This document shows, piece after piece, positions 56,017 through 64,000 of a stretch of DNA of 64,000 bases. This DNA comes from Amanita rubescens. Its lineage: Eukaryota; Basidiomycota; Agaricomycetes; Agaricales; Amanitaceae. A program made the position numbers and the translations under genes. The first letter of the stretch is position 1. The number at the start of each line of letters is the position of its first letter. The stretch spans positions 1 through 64,000 of the forward strand of contig WION01000237.1 in assembly GCA_015039365.1 (NCBI GenBank), written 5' to 3'. The notes beneath the pieces were generated by a model. That model did not search any database, had not been told where the DNA came from, and worked only from the letters and a program-made list of their open reading frames with translations.

Positions 56017-59000
56017 ATGTATGAGGCAAAGAATGGTGTGTTTATCATCCTATTCATCCAAATTAACAGTGATGATTGATCTCAATGGGTTAAAGACCTT
56101 CTCAATATACTCAAAGAGCGATATAAATGCTCTCATTTTCGCATTCTTGTCATTGGGAGGGCTAATGCAGGCAAGACTACTATTCTTGAGAAAGTTTGTG
56201 GTGTAGCAAAGGGCACAAAACCCATGGTCTATAGTTGGTATGATCATGACCTCAAAAGTAATAATTCTTTTGCACATCAGGCATCTTTACTTAAAATATA
56301 ATCTCAGGACCTTCCAATATCCATCTGGCTCCAACAATTGAAGTGAGCCAAGTTGTAACTTGTTTGGAAGCTAGTCCTCCATTGATGTATAATAAATATC
56401 CAGAGAGGCATACATAATATTGAAGCCCAGATTTCATACCAAGGAAGCAACTTCATCTTCCATGATTCACAGGGGTTTGAGGCTGGTGACAAGAAGGAAC
56501 TTGAAGATGTCTGGGCATTCATTGAAAAGAGGAGGACTGATTCAACCAGAACAAGGGAGCAGTTGCACATGATTTGGTATCTTGGGCTCTGTTTTTATGG
56601 AGATGGAAAACTTAACTACTCTAGGTATTGCATACCCATGGGGGGATCTCGCCCTATTCAATCTGAAGAACTCAAGTTCTTTACTAAAGGAACTGGGGAA
56701 GGTATGCAAACCACCAGGTGCAAAACTAGACTACCAATCAGATGAGGCCCACAGTTCCCCTGGTGGCTGTATTCACCAAATTTGATGCCGAAATTATTAA
56801 GGAATATGTGAAATTAAATGACATGGAAGATGATGAGGATAAGTGGTGCAAGGCCAAGGAGAATGCTGAAGACACTTTTCAGAGGGTATATCTCCCCAAG
56901 GTCATGAATACTGAATATCCTCCTAGGACATATGTGCAGTTAGAAGGTGGGAGTCACAATGTTGCATCATTTAAAAGCAGAGATAATCATACATAGCCAA
57001 AGATATGGATTTGCCAGAGACAGACTGTACTGAACTGACTGAAAAATCAGCTTCTACAATTGATGATCCAATTCTTAACAGGCTGTTTGTATCAACACAA
57101 ATGAACAATCTTGATCTTTGTGTCACAACAGCATTTCAGTAAGGATGATACCTCATGATCAGTTTCAAACCTTGATATTTCCAGGCATGTCCTTAATAGA
57201 GATGGAATCAATATGCGTGATGCTCTATGGCTTGTAACCAACAGCTTCCCACATTATTGGGTGAGTTTGGTAAATATGATGATATAGATAGGAGCTGAGG
57301 CATTCAAAGCACAAAAGAGTAAGTACTATAAGCTAGTACATGATGGCACTGGATAAATCAAAATCATCCTCCAGAACTTAGTCACAGTGAGTCTAAGCTC
57401 TGTTGAGACCTCCTTGCATAATGAATGTCTTACTGAATGTCTAAAGGAGCAAGATGTGGTGATTATGCAATTTTTTTGCATTTACATAACATCATTGAGT
57501 CATGTGGCAATTGCCCAAATAGCATATTTTGATGAGAGTGAGTGTCACTGATGGTACCAGCAAGCAAATCTGATTTGCATGATTGCAGTGGGTAAGCAAA
57601 GCCAGTGCACATTTTGCAAGCCTTTATCATGGCATGAACAACAGCAAGTGAGTGACACAAGCTCTTTCTGGAAGGTAGACTCACATATGGCTGATTGAAA
57701 GGGTGTAAGTTACTTTTCTTTCCAGGTTGTTAGCTTATGATTGCATTTATCCTCAAACAGCGAGGAGTAGGTGGCACGATACCTCTCTCTATCAATATTA
57801 TATGACAAACAGGATGTGAGTGGTCCTGAAATGGCATTCAACAGTTACTTTCATGATCTATGTATTGCATCTAATCCTGTGAACAGCCTGTGAGTGCCAT
57901 GGACTCTATTCTTTCATGGACTCCTACTCTCATACACTAATCAATCATCAACAGCATGTGAGTAGATCCACATTTCCTTTTCCATGCAATTTCATAACTC
58001 TTATCATTGTTCAATAGTATGTGAGTGACTCTTCACTCCAATGTCCAAGGCTATTCACTAGATCCAATCCCATGGATAACAGCCTGTAAGCAATATGCAA
58101 CACAGATATTTATTTATATGCAGGGACTCACACATTCATCTCATTTTGTGACAAGTAGTATGTGAGTGGCACTGAACTCTGTTAGAGGTCCATTATATTT
58201 CTCACTTGGACTAACAGACTGTGAGGACATCACAATATCTAATTGCAAAACAGTATTTCCATCTTATACCATGACCAACAGTCAGTGAGTGGCACTTTGC
58301 AGTTTCCTATCAGGCAATATTCATCATGTGTGATCAAAGGATGTAAGCAGTATTGTACTATACTTGATCAAATGGTCTCATCCAAACTCATCCTACAATA
58401 GAGTGTAAGTCACCTTTTTCTTCCCAGAAGCCTCTCTTACTACCCCAGATTTAACAGGTTGTGAGTAACAGTTCACATTTATCTCCAGACAGGTCTTATC
58501 TTTGTCACAAGGAGGGCCCGGGAATTGTGGTGAGCAAGACCACAATTTATCTGCATCTTTGATCTCTATTTATCTTCAATGATGGGCAGGAGGTGAGTAA
58601 CCCTGCACTTGTAAATTGGTCTTACATATGTCATTTCAGGGGCAAATTGTATGTAATACCACACTTTACCTATCTATAGAGAAACCTGTCACATTCCATA
58701 ACTAACAGATTGTGGGTGACGTTGGGATTTTGTTTCAATTACTGGCCATCTCATCTCTTAACCAACAGGAAGTGAGTGAGCCACACATTTTCTGCCCTGC
58801 ACTTCCCCAATAACTTACAGAGTGCAAGTATCATTGAATTTCTATTTGTGATGCATGCTTATTGCCAATAGGAAGTAAGTGACACTACATTATCTTTCCA
58901 TATATTGTGATCTTACCTGAACTCACAACAAACAGACTGTAAGTGTCATTGTCTGACCATCATCTGTCATGCTGTTTCAGCCTGTCTTATTGCTAACAAA

Positions 59001-60167
59001 TAGATGGTGAGTGAGATACTGCACTAGAAACCCTATGACCTCACTTCATCATACATATTCTCAAAAATCCAGCATGTGAGTTGCCCTGAAACTTCCTTAG
59101 AAAGTTTTCATCTCATGGCCAACAGATTGTATGTGACATTATCCATCACCCAGCTTTATCAGATGTTCTGTCATGATGAGCAGCTGGTGGGTTGTACTGC
59201 ATTTGTTACCTTCTAGGCCATTTTAGTTTATCTTATGACCAACAGCAAGTGAGTCTTACTGCCCTTTATATACAGTTATTAGACCAATTTTAATTCATGA
59301 ATGACAGATTGTGAGTGATATTGCATGTCTGCTCAATGATCTGCCATCATGATCAACAGGAAGTCAGCAGTTTTTCATTTTTGTCTTCCATGTTAAGTAT
59401 CACATGATCAACAGGAAGTGAGTGAAACCACATTTTCCCACCAGGCTATCATCTCATAATTAACAGAAAGTGAGTGCAATCATCAATGTGGTCTCATTAT
59501 TCTCATCTCGTGGTCATACATAGATTGTGAGCAAGTTTTAATTTCTGATATGCAATATTTTTTATGGAAACCTGACAGAAAGTGAGGGAGGAATTTTTGT
59601 TTTTCCACTACTGATATATTTCATACACAGATTGTGAAGTACCATTTCAATTTTTCCACAGCTATTCCCTTACTTGCCTGACCCCATAGGTAAGTGATGA
59701 TGTACAAGTGATATCAACAAAGATTCTAACCTTCTGGTTAGATTGTATGCCATTTGCTGAATTGAGTGTGGGGATCTTGCCAATTCACACCTTTAGGACC
59801 AACTTTGCAATTTGTTTGGAGAACAATCAAGGGAATTTCACAAGACTGTAAGACCATCCACATGTGTTCTTCTGTCATAAAGATCTCAATTTCCTAACCA
59901 GCCCAAGTTTTGTCAAATCTTAGCAGGTAATATGTTCTGTCTTATTTCTTCCTTAATTAACAAGTCACAGCATGTGTCATTATTGCCAAGAAATCCTTTG
60001 GGATAAAGAAGCCACTTGATGAATCAGTTTCAGAAGCTTTGGATCAATTAAAGAAAGATGGAAGTGTTGAAAAACTGAAGACTAGAATCAATTATGAATC
60101 TCTTCCATCTGAGCCTGATATTCAGTGTTTCATTACATTTCTATCTGATCAAATTAAGGATCTCTGA
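56017..60167 (+). CDS. P-loop GTPase with microexon array (copy C)
   Basis: Start MYEAKN at 56017 with donor GTGTGT, then LKERYKCSHFRILVIGRANA and GKTTILEKVCG. Later exons carry HLAPTIE, FHDSQGFEAG, IWYCIPM, VPLVAVFTKFDAEIIKEYVK, LPETDCTELTEKSASTIDDP, RLFVSTQMNNLDLC and NMRDALWLVTNSFPHYW (ending 57260). Introns sit where they do in copies A and B. The array follows (57261-59796), then DQLCNLFGEQSREFHKT and a last exon reading VIIAKKSFGIKKPLDESVSE, ending IKDL at 60167. The GTPase part is clearly diverged from A and B yet open, which indicates selection. The frame into the last exon has the same one-base mismatch as in A. Confidence 0.75.
57261..59796 (+). other. Array of about 40 introns separated by short exons (copy C)
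   Basis: Same architecture as copy A: 38 microexons, mostly 3 nt, each preceded by AG and followed by GT(A/G)AGT or a close variant. The longer ones are 12, 9, 15, 6, 18 and 9 nt (for example the 15-nt exon near 57523 and the 18-nt exon near 58515), all multiples of three. One donor is GCAAGT (58824), at the same ordinal position (24th) as a GCAAGT donor in copy A. No phase-0 stop codon occurs in any microexon. Confidence 0.75.
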
Positions 60168-60480
60168 TTCTTCAATGTCACCATTTCTTCCATTTCTCTT
60201 TTTACCTCGATACTTCTCCTTCCTACATGCTTCTATTAGTTGTCATATATATGTTGAGGTGAAAATATTCCAAGGTTATTTGAGGGCATAAAGTTGGATC
60301 CTTGTTTATCATCACTGTATTCACATGACTCAGAATTGGGTCAGACATGTATGTGATGTCAATAGCTCTGTTATGCTTGGCTCTTGCTTAGCTGGCTCTA
60401 TCTCTTTGGCTTCAGAGCAGTGATACCAGTTGGTACTAGCCATAAATTTCTGGGACAATGATCTACATAAGACTACCACC
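60168..60480. other. 3' flank of copy C
   Basis: The first 120 bases resemble the 3' flanks of copies A and B. The rest is spacer up to the LTR at 60481. Confidence 0.5.
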
Positions 60481-60933
60481 TGTTACGAACTCGTTAATCT
60501 CAACTTAAGTTGCAGCGGCAACTCTAGTCACGATTACAAGTCTTAAGTCAAACCGTTAAGATTATAAGTTCAATACTAAGTCAAGACGTTGACTTAGGAT
60601 CTGAGGACGATTGTGGTAGATGAGTTTAAGAGTACAGTTATATTGCCAGACGACAATAAACAGCTAAGTCGAACTTAGGGTTCGACTCTAGAATACATGC
60701 GGTACTTATACTAGCAAGTACAATAAGACGTACTAATTAGTGAATAATGGTAAGTACGGAAGTAAGTATAAGGACGGCGTCATATGTGGAACAAGGGATG
60801 GTATAAGTAAGGAAACGAGCTTGTCCGTATGAATCGAGCATAAGGGAGATGACAAGTAAGGTAGGCATAAAGAAATAAACATGTCCGACGTATCATGTAA
60901 GCATAATGCGGGAGTCCGTACCGTGTTGTAACA
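60481..60933 (-). repeat. LTR of the Ty3/gypsy element
   Basis: 453 bp bounded by the inverted hexamer TGTTAC...GTAACA. The boundary at 60933 is set by the purine-rich tract immediately beyond it. The partner LTR is outside the window. Confidence 0.75.
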
Positions 60934-60973
60934 CTAGCTCTCCCCTACGTTGTTGACCGCAACAACAAGACGT

Positions 60974-62731
60974 TCAGGTGTTCATGTTGTGCATGGCATC
61001 GTCGTCGTGCTGATAGCCGTAGTCGCCGTAAAGGTCGCAGGCGTCGTCGTCGGCTCCGTCGCACTGTCGTCCGTTGACGCATGCCTGACACTGTGACGCG
61101 TGGTGTGCCTTCTTCTTTCCCTTCTTTTTCGGCTGGTGAGGGCGGCGGCTAGTGGAAGCGGGGGTAATGGCGGCATCTGTGGTAGTTCGAGAACGTCCTT
61201 TCTTTTTAGTGGAAGGACCGGGCGTCGGATCGCGTCGGCGCGTGGGAGCGCGTGGAGGTAGAGTAGACATAGGAGGAATTGCAGTAGCAAGATGGTGATC
61301 CTCAGAGGCATGTTTACCTCGGCAGTGAATGCAGCGGTTGTAGCGGTGGGGGCGTTGGTTGGCGGCATTGGTCATACTGCGGGTCGTAGGTCGTCGAGAA
61401 GGCGGAGTGTCGTTTCGTCGAGAAGTGGGGACAGGAATATTCCAGACTCCGTGGCGAATAACGGTGGTGGTTGGGGGTGATGCGGATCGAGGAGGAGGAG
61501 GAGCCTTCTTATCTCGTTTCGGTTCTTCCTCAATGAGATCGCCTGTTGTACGGATTCGGCGATGAAGATCGAGATCGCTGATCGCATTATTGATCTGCGC
61601 AATGTGGTCGCTAGTGAGTTGATGCAGGGGAACTCCGTCTGCGAATTCGGCCGTAGTCCATTCCGTGTCTCCTTGGATACTAGACAAGAGGTCTCGGATC
61701 TTTCCGGTGAGGCACCAGATTTCTCTTGATTTACGATCTGTCTCCATAATGCATCTAGTTGCTCGGTGTCGGTCGGGTGTAGCTTCGGTAGCGCGAAACC
61801 AATGGTTGACAGCGATGCGGTTATTCTGATCGTGAGGCTGTATTTTTAGTCCAAACCTTTGATCGTCGATGCTTTCTATAGCAAGGATGATATAGCGTTC
61901 GATGTCAGCCGTGAGAAGTCGTCGTAATAGATCTATTGCCAGTTGATCTAGGTTTCCTCCTTTCGGATGAATGTCTTCCCAGTATAGTGACGTAACGTTT
62001 ACAAACGTTTCGATTAAATCGGCACAGTGATAGTTGTACTGATCTCGGGCTTGACCGGCAAGGGTAGTGGCGGTTCGGAAATCCATGAGAAGTCGCCAGA
62101 CTCGAGCTATCCTTTCTTGGTCAAAGATGTCAACCTGTAATCTAGCGGCGTTACAGATTAGAGTGACGCGGTCTCTAACCTTGGTGTAAGTAGTAATTCC
62201 GTGATAACTGAGATAGAGATCGGGGGTGGTTCGTATGATGGGGCCAGCCATATCGCGGTTAATCCCATCTGTACCGTGACTCTGGTCGTTGCCTCGAATA
62301 GATTCGTTATGAGATTGAGTCGAAGCGTGACCGGCAAGTACCGTCTCTCTATGTAAGGTAACGCTAATGTCTTCAGCGTTTCTAGGTGGGATCGGTCGGC
62401 TATTGCGATCTTCCGTAATTCGTCCAGGTACAGCCAGAGTTTCTGATGTTCCGTGGTGGGTTTCCTGGGTTTCGGTGGGAGTGATCGGGATCGTCTGAGA
62501 CGAGGTTTGATCGGGAGATCTGTGGGGAACATCAACGAAGTCGTTCGGGTCAATGTCTTCTTCGTCGGTGTCGGTGGTATGAAGAATGAGTCGAGGTCGG
62601 TGGGGTGAAGAGGAAGTGGTGAATCGGGTGTCGGTGGTGTCTCCGGCATAGAATTCAGACCAGGGGAAGCGCTGAACGGTGTCGGTGGTGTCGTTTCCAT
62701 TCTGCATAGTAACGTGGTGTGTGAGTGGCAT
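60974..62731 (-). CDS. Extra ORF downstream of pol in the Ty3/gypsy element
   Basis: 585 codons starting MPLTHHVTMQNGNDTTDTVQ. The pol stop TGA (62735-62733) and this ATG (62731-62729) are one base apart (TGAAATG), a layout suited to termination-reinitiation. A low-complexity N-terminus is followed by a helical region (YLSYHGITTYTKVRDRVTLI, RIARVWRLLMDFRTATTLAG, DQLAIDLLRRLLTADIERYI). A Pro/Arg-rich tail follows with CIHCRGKHASEDHH, which resembles a zinc knuckle but with spacing C-x2-C-x4-H-x4-H, then CQACVNGRQCDGADDDAC. It is not an envelope: no membrane segments or signal peptide. A nucleic-acid-binding Gag-like accessory role is a guess. Confidence 0.7.
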   Translation of the reverse strand: MPLTHHVTMQNGNDTTDTVQRFPWSEFYAGDTTDTRFTTSSSPHRPRLILHTTDTDEEDIDPNDFVDVPHRSPDQTSSQTIPITPTETQETHHGTSETLAVPGRITEDRNSRPIPPRNAEDISVTLHRETVLAGHASTQSHNESIRGNDQSHGTDGINRDMAGPIIRTTPDLYLSYHGITTYTKVRDRVTLICNAARLQVDIFDQERIARVWRLLMDFRTATTLAGQARDQYNYHCADLIETFVNVTSLYWEDIHPKGGNLDQLAIDLLRRLLTADIERYIILAIESIDDQRFGLKIQPHDQNNRIAVNHWFRATEATPDRHRATRCIMETDRKSREIWCLTGKIRDLLSSIQGDTEWTTAEFADGVPLHQLTSDHIAQINNAISDLDLHRRIRTTGDLIEEEPKRDKKAPPPPRSASPPTTTVIRHGVWNIPVPTSRRNDTPPSRRPTTRSMTNAANQRPHRYNRCIHCRGKHASEDHHLATAIPPMSTLPPRAPTRRRDPTPGPSTKKKGRSRTTTDAAITPASTSRRPHQPKKKGKKKAHHASQCQACVNGRQCDGADDDACDLYGDYGYQHDDDAMHNMNT

Positions 62732-62732
62732 T

Positions 62733-64000
62733 TCAGAGTTTCCTTCGTCTTTTATATTCTAGAAGGAGGTCTTCCATATGCGTCAAGTTATTTTCTGGTT
62801 CCCATGTGTTTTCGCTGGTGTCATAGCCTTTCCACTTTACTAGGAATTGTAATTTCCCTCTAAACTTGCGATGTGCAAGCAGTGCTTCCACTTCGTATTC
62901 TTGTTCTCCTTCGATCAGATCGGGAGGGGGCCTTGTTTCCGTTATTCCGTGAAAGGAAGTTTCTTTGAACGGCGTTAGTAAGGCGGCGTGGAATACGTTA
63001 TGAATTTTCCATTGTCTTGGTAGCGTGAGACGATATGTCACTGGTCCTAAGACTTCTTTGATGGAAAAGGGACCTTCTCGTTTAGGTGCGAGCTTTCTGC
63101 TCTGATAAGGAATCTTCAGGTTCCTAGACTCTAACCATACTTTGTCATTGACTTTGAACGGTTTAGTCTTTCTCGTTGTTCTTTCCATCATCTTAGCTCG
63201 TGCTAGATCATGTGCGGCGAGTGCTTCTTCTCGTGCGCGGAACAAGGAGTTGATGCGGTTATCGGCGGTTGGTGTATTTGTCTTATTTGAGACAAGGGGA
63301 AGTGCAACCGGGGATGTTCCATACATTAATTGAAAGGGCGATTGTTTCAATGCTTCATGAGTGCGTGAATTATGCGCGAATTGTGCTATTGGTATCATCT
63401 TGTTCCAAGTATCTGGTTCATAGGCACAGAATATTCGGAGATAAGCTTCTAATTCGGCATTATATCGCTCCGTTTGTCCATCAGTCTGTGGATGGAAGGC
63501 GGTACTCATTTTGTGTTTGATCTTTAATGAGTCCATTATGCCGTTAAAGACATGTGATGCGAACTGTGGTCCTCGATCGGAGATCATAACGTCGGGTAAA
63601 CCGAAGTTTTTGAATACATTCCGAATGTAGAGGTCGGCGGTTTCGTCGGCGGTGATAGTTTTGTTACAAGGCATGAGAATTACTCCCTTTGTAAGTCCTT
63701 GATCGACCACGATAAAGATAGAATCGAAACCGTTACTTGTGGGTAAATCGGTTATGAAATCCATAGTTATTTGTTGAAAGGGTCGGTGTGCGTGAGACTT
63801 GATTGGCATCAGAGGTGCGGCAGTAGGGTGTGTATTCGATTTCATTTGTTGACATGCCGTGCATCCGTCAATGAACTGTTTAACCATTTTAGACATTAAT
63901 GGCCACCAGTAATATTCTTTTAATAAGGCGAGTGTTTTGAAGAAACCGGGGTGTCCGCTTGTTGGTGATTCATGAAAATCTCTAATAATATCTCGGCGAA
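62733..64000 (-). CDS. Pol C-terminus: integrase and chromodomain
   Basis: The frame is open to the window edge. It has the end of the HHCC zinc domain (HESPTSGHPGFFKTL, CTACQQMK), then the catalytic DD35E triad: MDFITDLP, ISDRGPQFASHVFN and QTDGQTERYN, with exactly 35 residues between the second Asp and the Glu. Next are the GPY/F-like PFSIKEVLGPVTYRL and a chromodomain (EYEVEALLAHRKFRGKLQFL, VKWKGYDTSENTWEPENNL), typical of chromoviruses that target heterochromatin. The stop is at 62733-62735. No frameshift seen. Confidence 0.9.
   Translation of the reverse strand, partial: RRDIIRDFHESPTSGHPGFFKTLALLKEYYWWPLMSKMVKQFIDGCTACQQMKSNTHPTAAPLMPIKSHAHRPFQQITMDFITDLPTSNGFDSIFIVVDQGLTKGVILMPCNKTITADETADLYIRNVFKNFGLPDVMISDRGPQFASHVFNGIMDSLKIKHKMSTAFHPQTDGQTERYNAELEAYLRIFCAYEPDTWNKMIPIAQFAHNSRTHEALKQSPFQLMYGTSPVALPLVSNKTNTPTADNRINSLFRAREEALAAHDLARAKMMERTTRKTKPFKVNDKVWLESRNLKIPYQSRKLAPKREGPFSIKEVLGPVTYRLTLPRQWKIHNVFHAALLTPFKETSFHGITETRPPPDLIEGEQEYEVEALLAHRKFRGKLQFLVKWKGYDTSENTWEPENNLTHMEDLLLEYKRRRKL

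Larger units (their letters stand above)
60481..64000 (-). mobile_element. Chromodomain Ty3/gypsy retrotransposon, 3' part (cut by window end)
   Basis: Read on the minus strand: integrase and chromodomain (64000-62733), a further ORF (62731-60974), a purine-rich tract GTAGGGGAGAG (60948-60938), and the 3' LTR (60933-60481). The 5' LTR, gag, protease and reverse transcriptase lie beyond the window, so intactness cannot be judged. Confidence 0.85.

Noticed and set aside
61292..61565. Plus-strand frames opposite the extra retrotransposon ORF
   Set aside because: Antisense shadows of a 585-codon frame that is contiguous with pol.

Overview
This is nuclear DNA from a filamentous fungus, almost certainly an agaricomycete (mushroom-forming basidiomycete). 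The evidence is the gene structure (many GT-AG introns of about 50-60 nt), the gene families (F-box/LRR proteins, 2OG-Fe(II) oxygenases, basidiomycete-type methyltransferases, P-loop GTPases with the GRANAGKT motif) and the transposons (chromodomain Ty3/gypsy, BED-finger hAT, gag-protease-only LTR element). No tRNA, rRNA or CRISPR was found. Gene density is low and many loci are duplicated and decaying, as in a repeat-rich accessory region.

Layout. 1-12 kb: a decayed hypothetical gene, a frameshifted F-box gene plus a fragment, and three minus-strand copies of a gene for a secreted protein that vaguely resembles kinase folds. 12-21 kb: an intact 2OG-Fe(II) oxygenase, two tandem methyltransferases (one frameshifted) with scattered fragments, an F-box-like gene flanked by two copies of a kinase fragment, and an F-box tail. 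21.3-23 kb: a gene with a clear TATA box encoding 12 repeats of a VKTINKLEGLAILERR-type core. 24-30 kb: hypothetical genes and two C2H2 zinc-finger genes. 31.4-35.5 kb: a young non-autonomous LTR retrotransposon (apparently identical 235-bp LTRs, 5-bp target duplication). 36.3-60.2 kb: a DnaJ plus P-loop GTPase cassette present three times (A on plus, B on minus, C on plus). Copy B is split by a 4.25-kb hAT transposon with a perfect 8-bp target duplication. 60.5-64 kb: the 3' end of a chromodomain Ty3/gypsy element, running off the window.

The standout is in the three GTPase genes. Eight ordinary exons encode a 292-residue GTPase part (P-loop, DSQG, TKFD) ending in FPHYW. About 2.5 kb of DNA follows in which GT-AG introns of roughly 47-76 nt come one after another, separated by exons of exactly 3 nt (occasionally 6, 9, 12, 15 or 18). 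I count 38 such microexons in A, 37 in B and 38 in C. In phase 0 all three arrays are free of stop codons. They show conserved residues at matching ordinal positions (for example DH-V/I-LM-K/R-W) and run into a shared exon encoding QLCxLFGEQ (two residues are inserted before GEQ in copy A). A stretch of about 45 residues therefore appears to be coded nearly one residue per exon. The join to the last exon is the one point where I could not make the reading phase agree.
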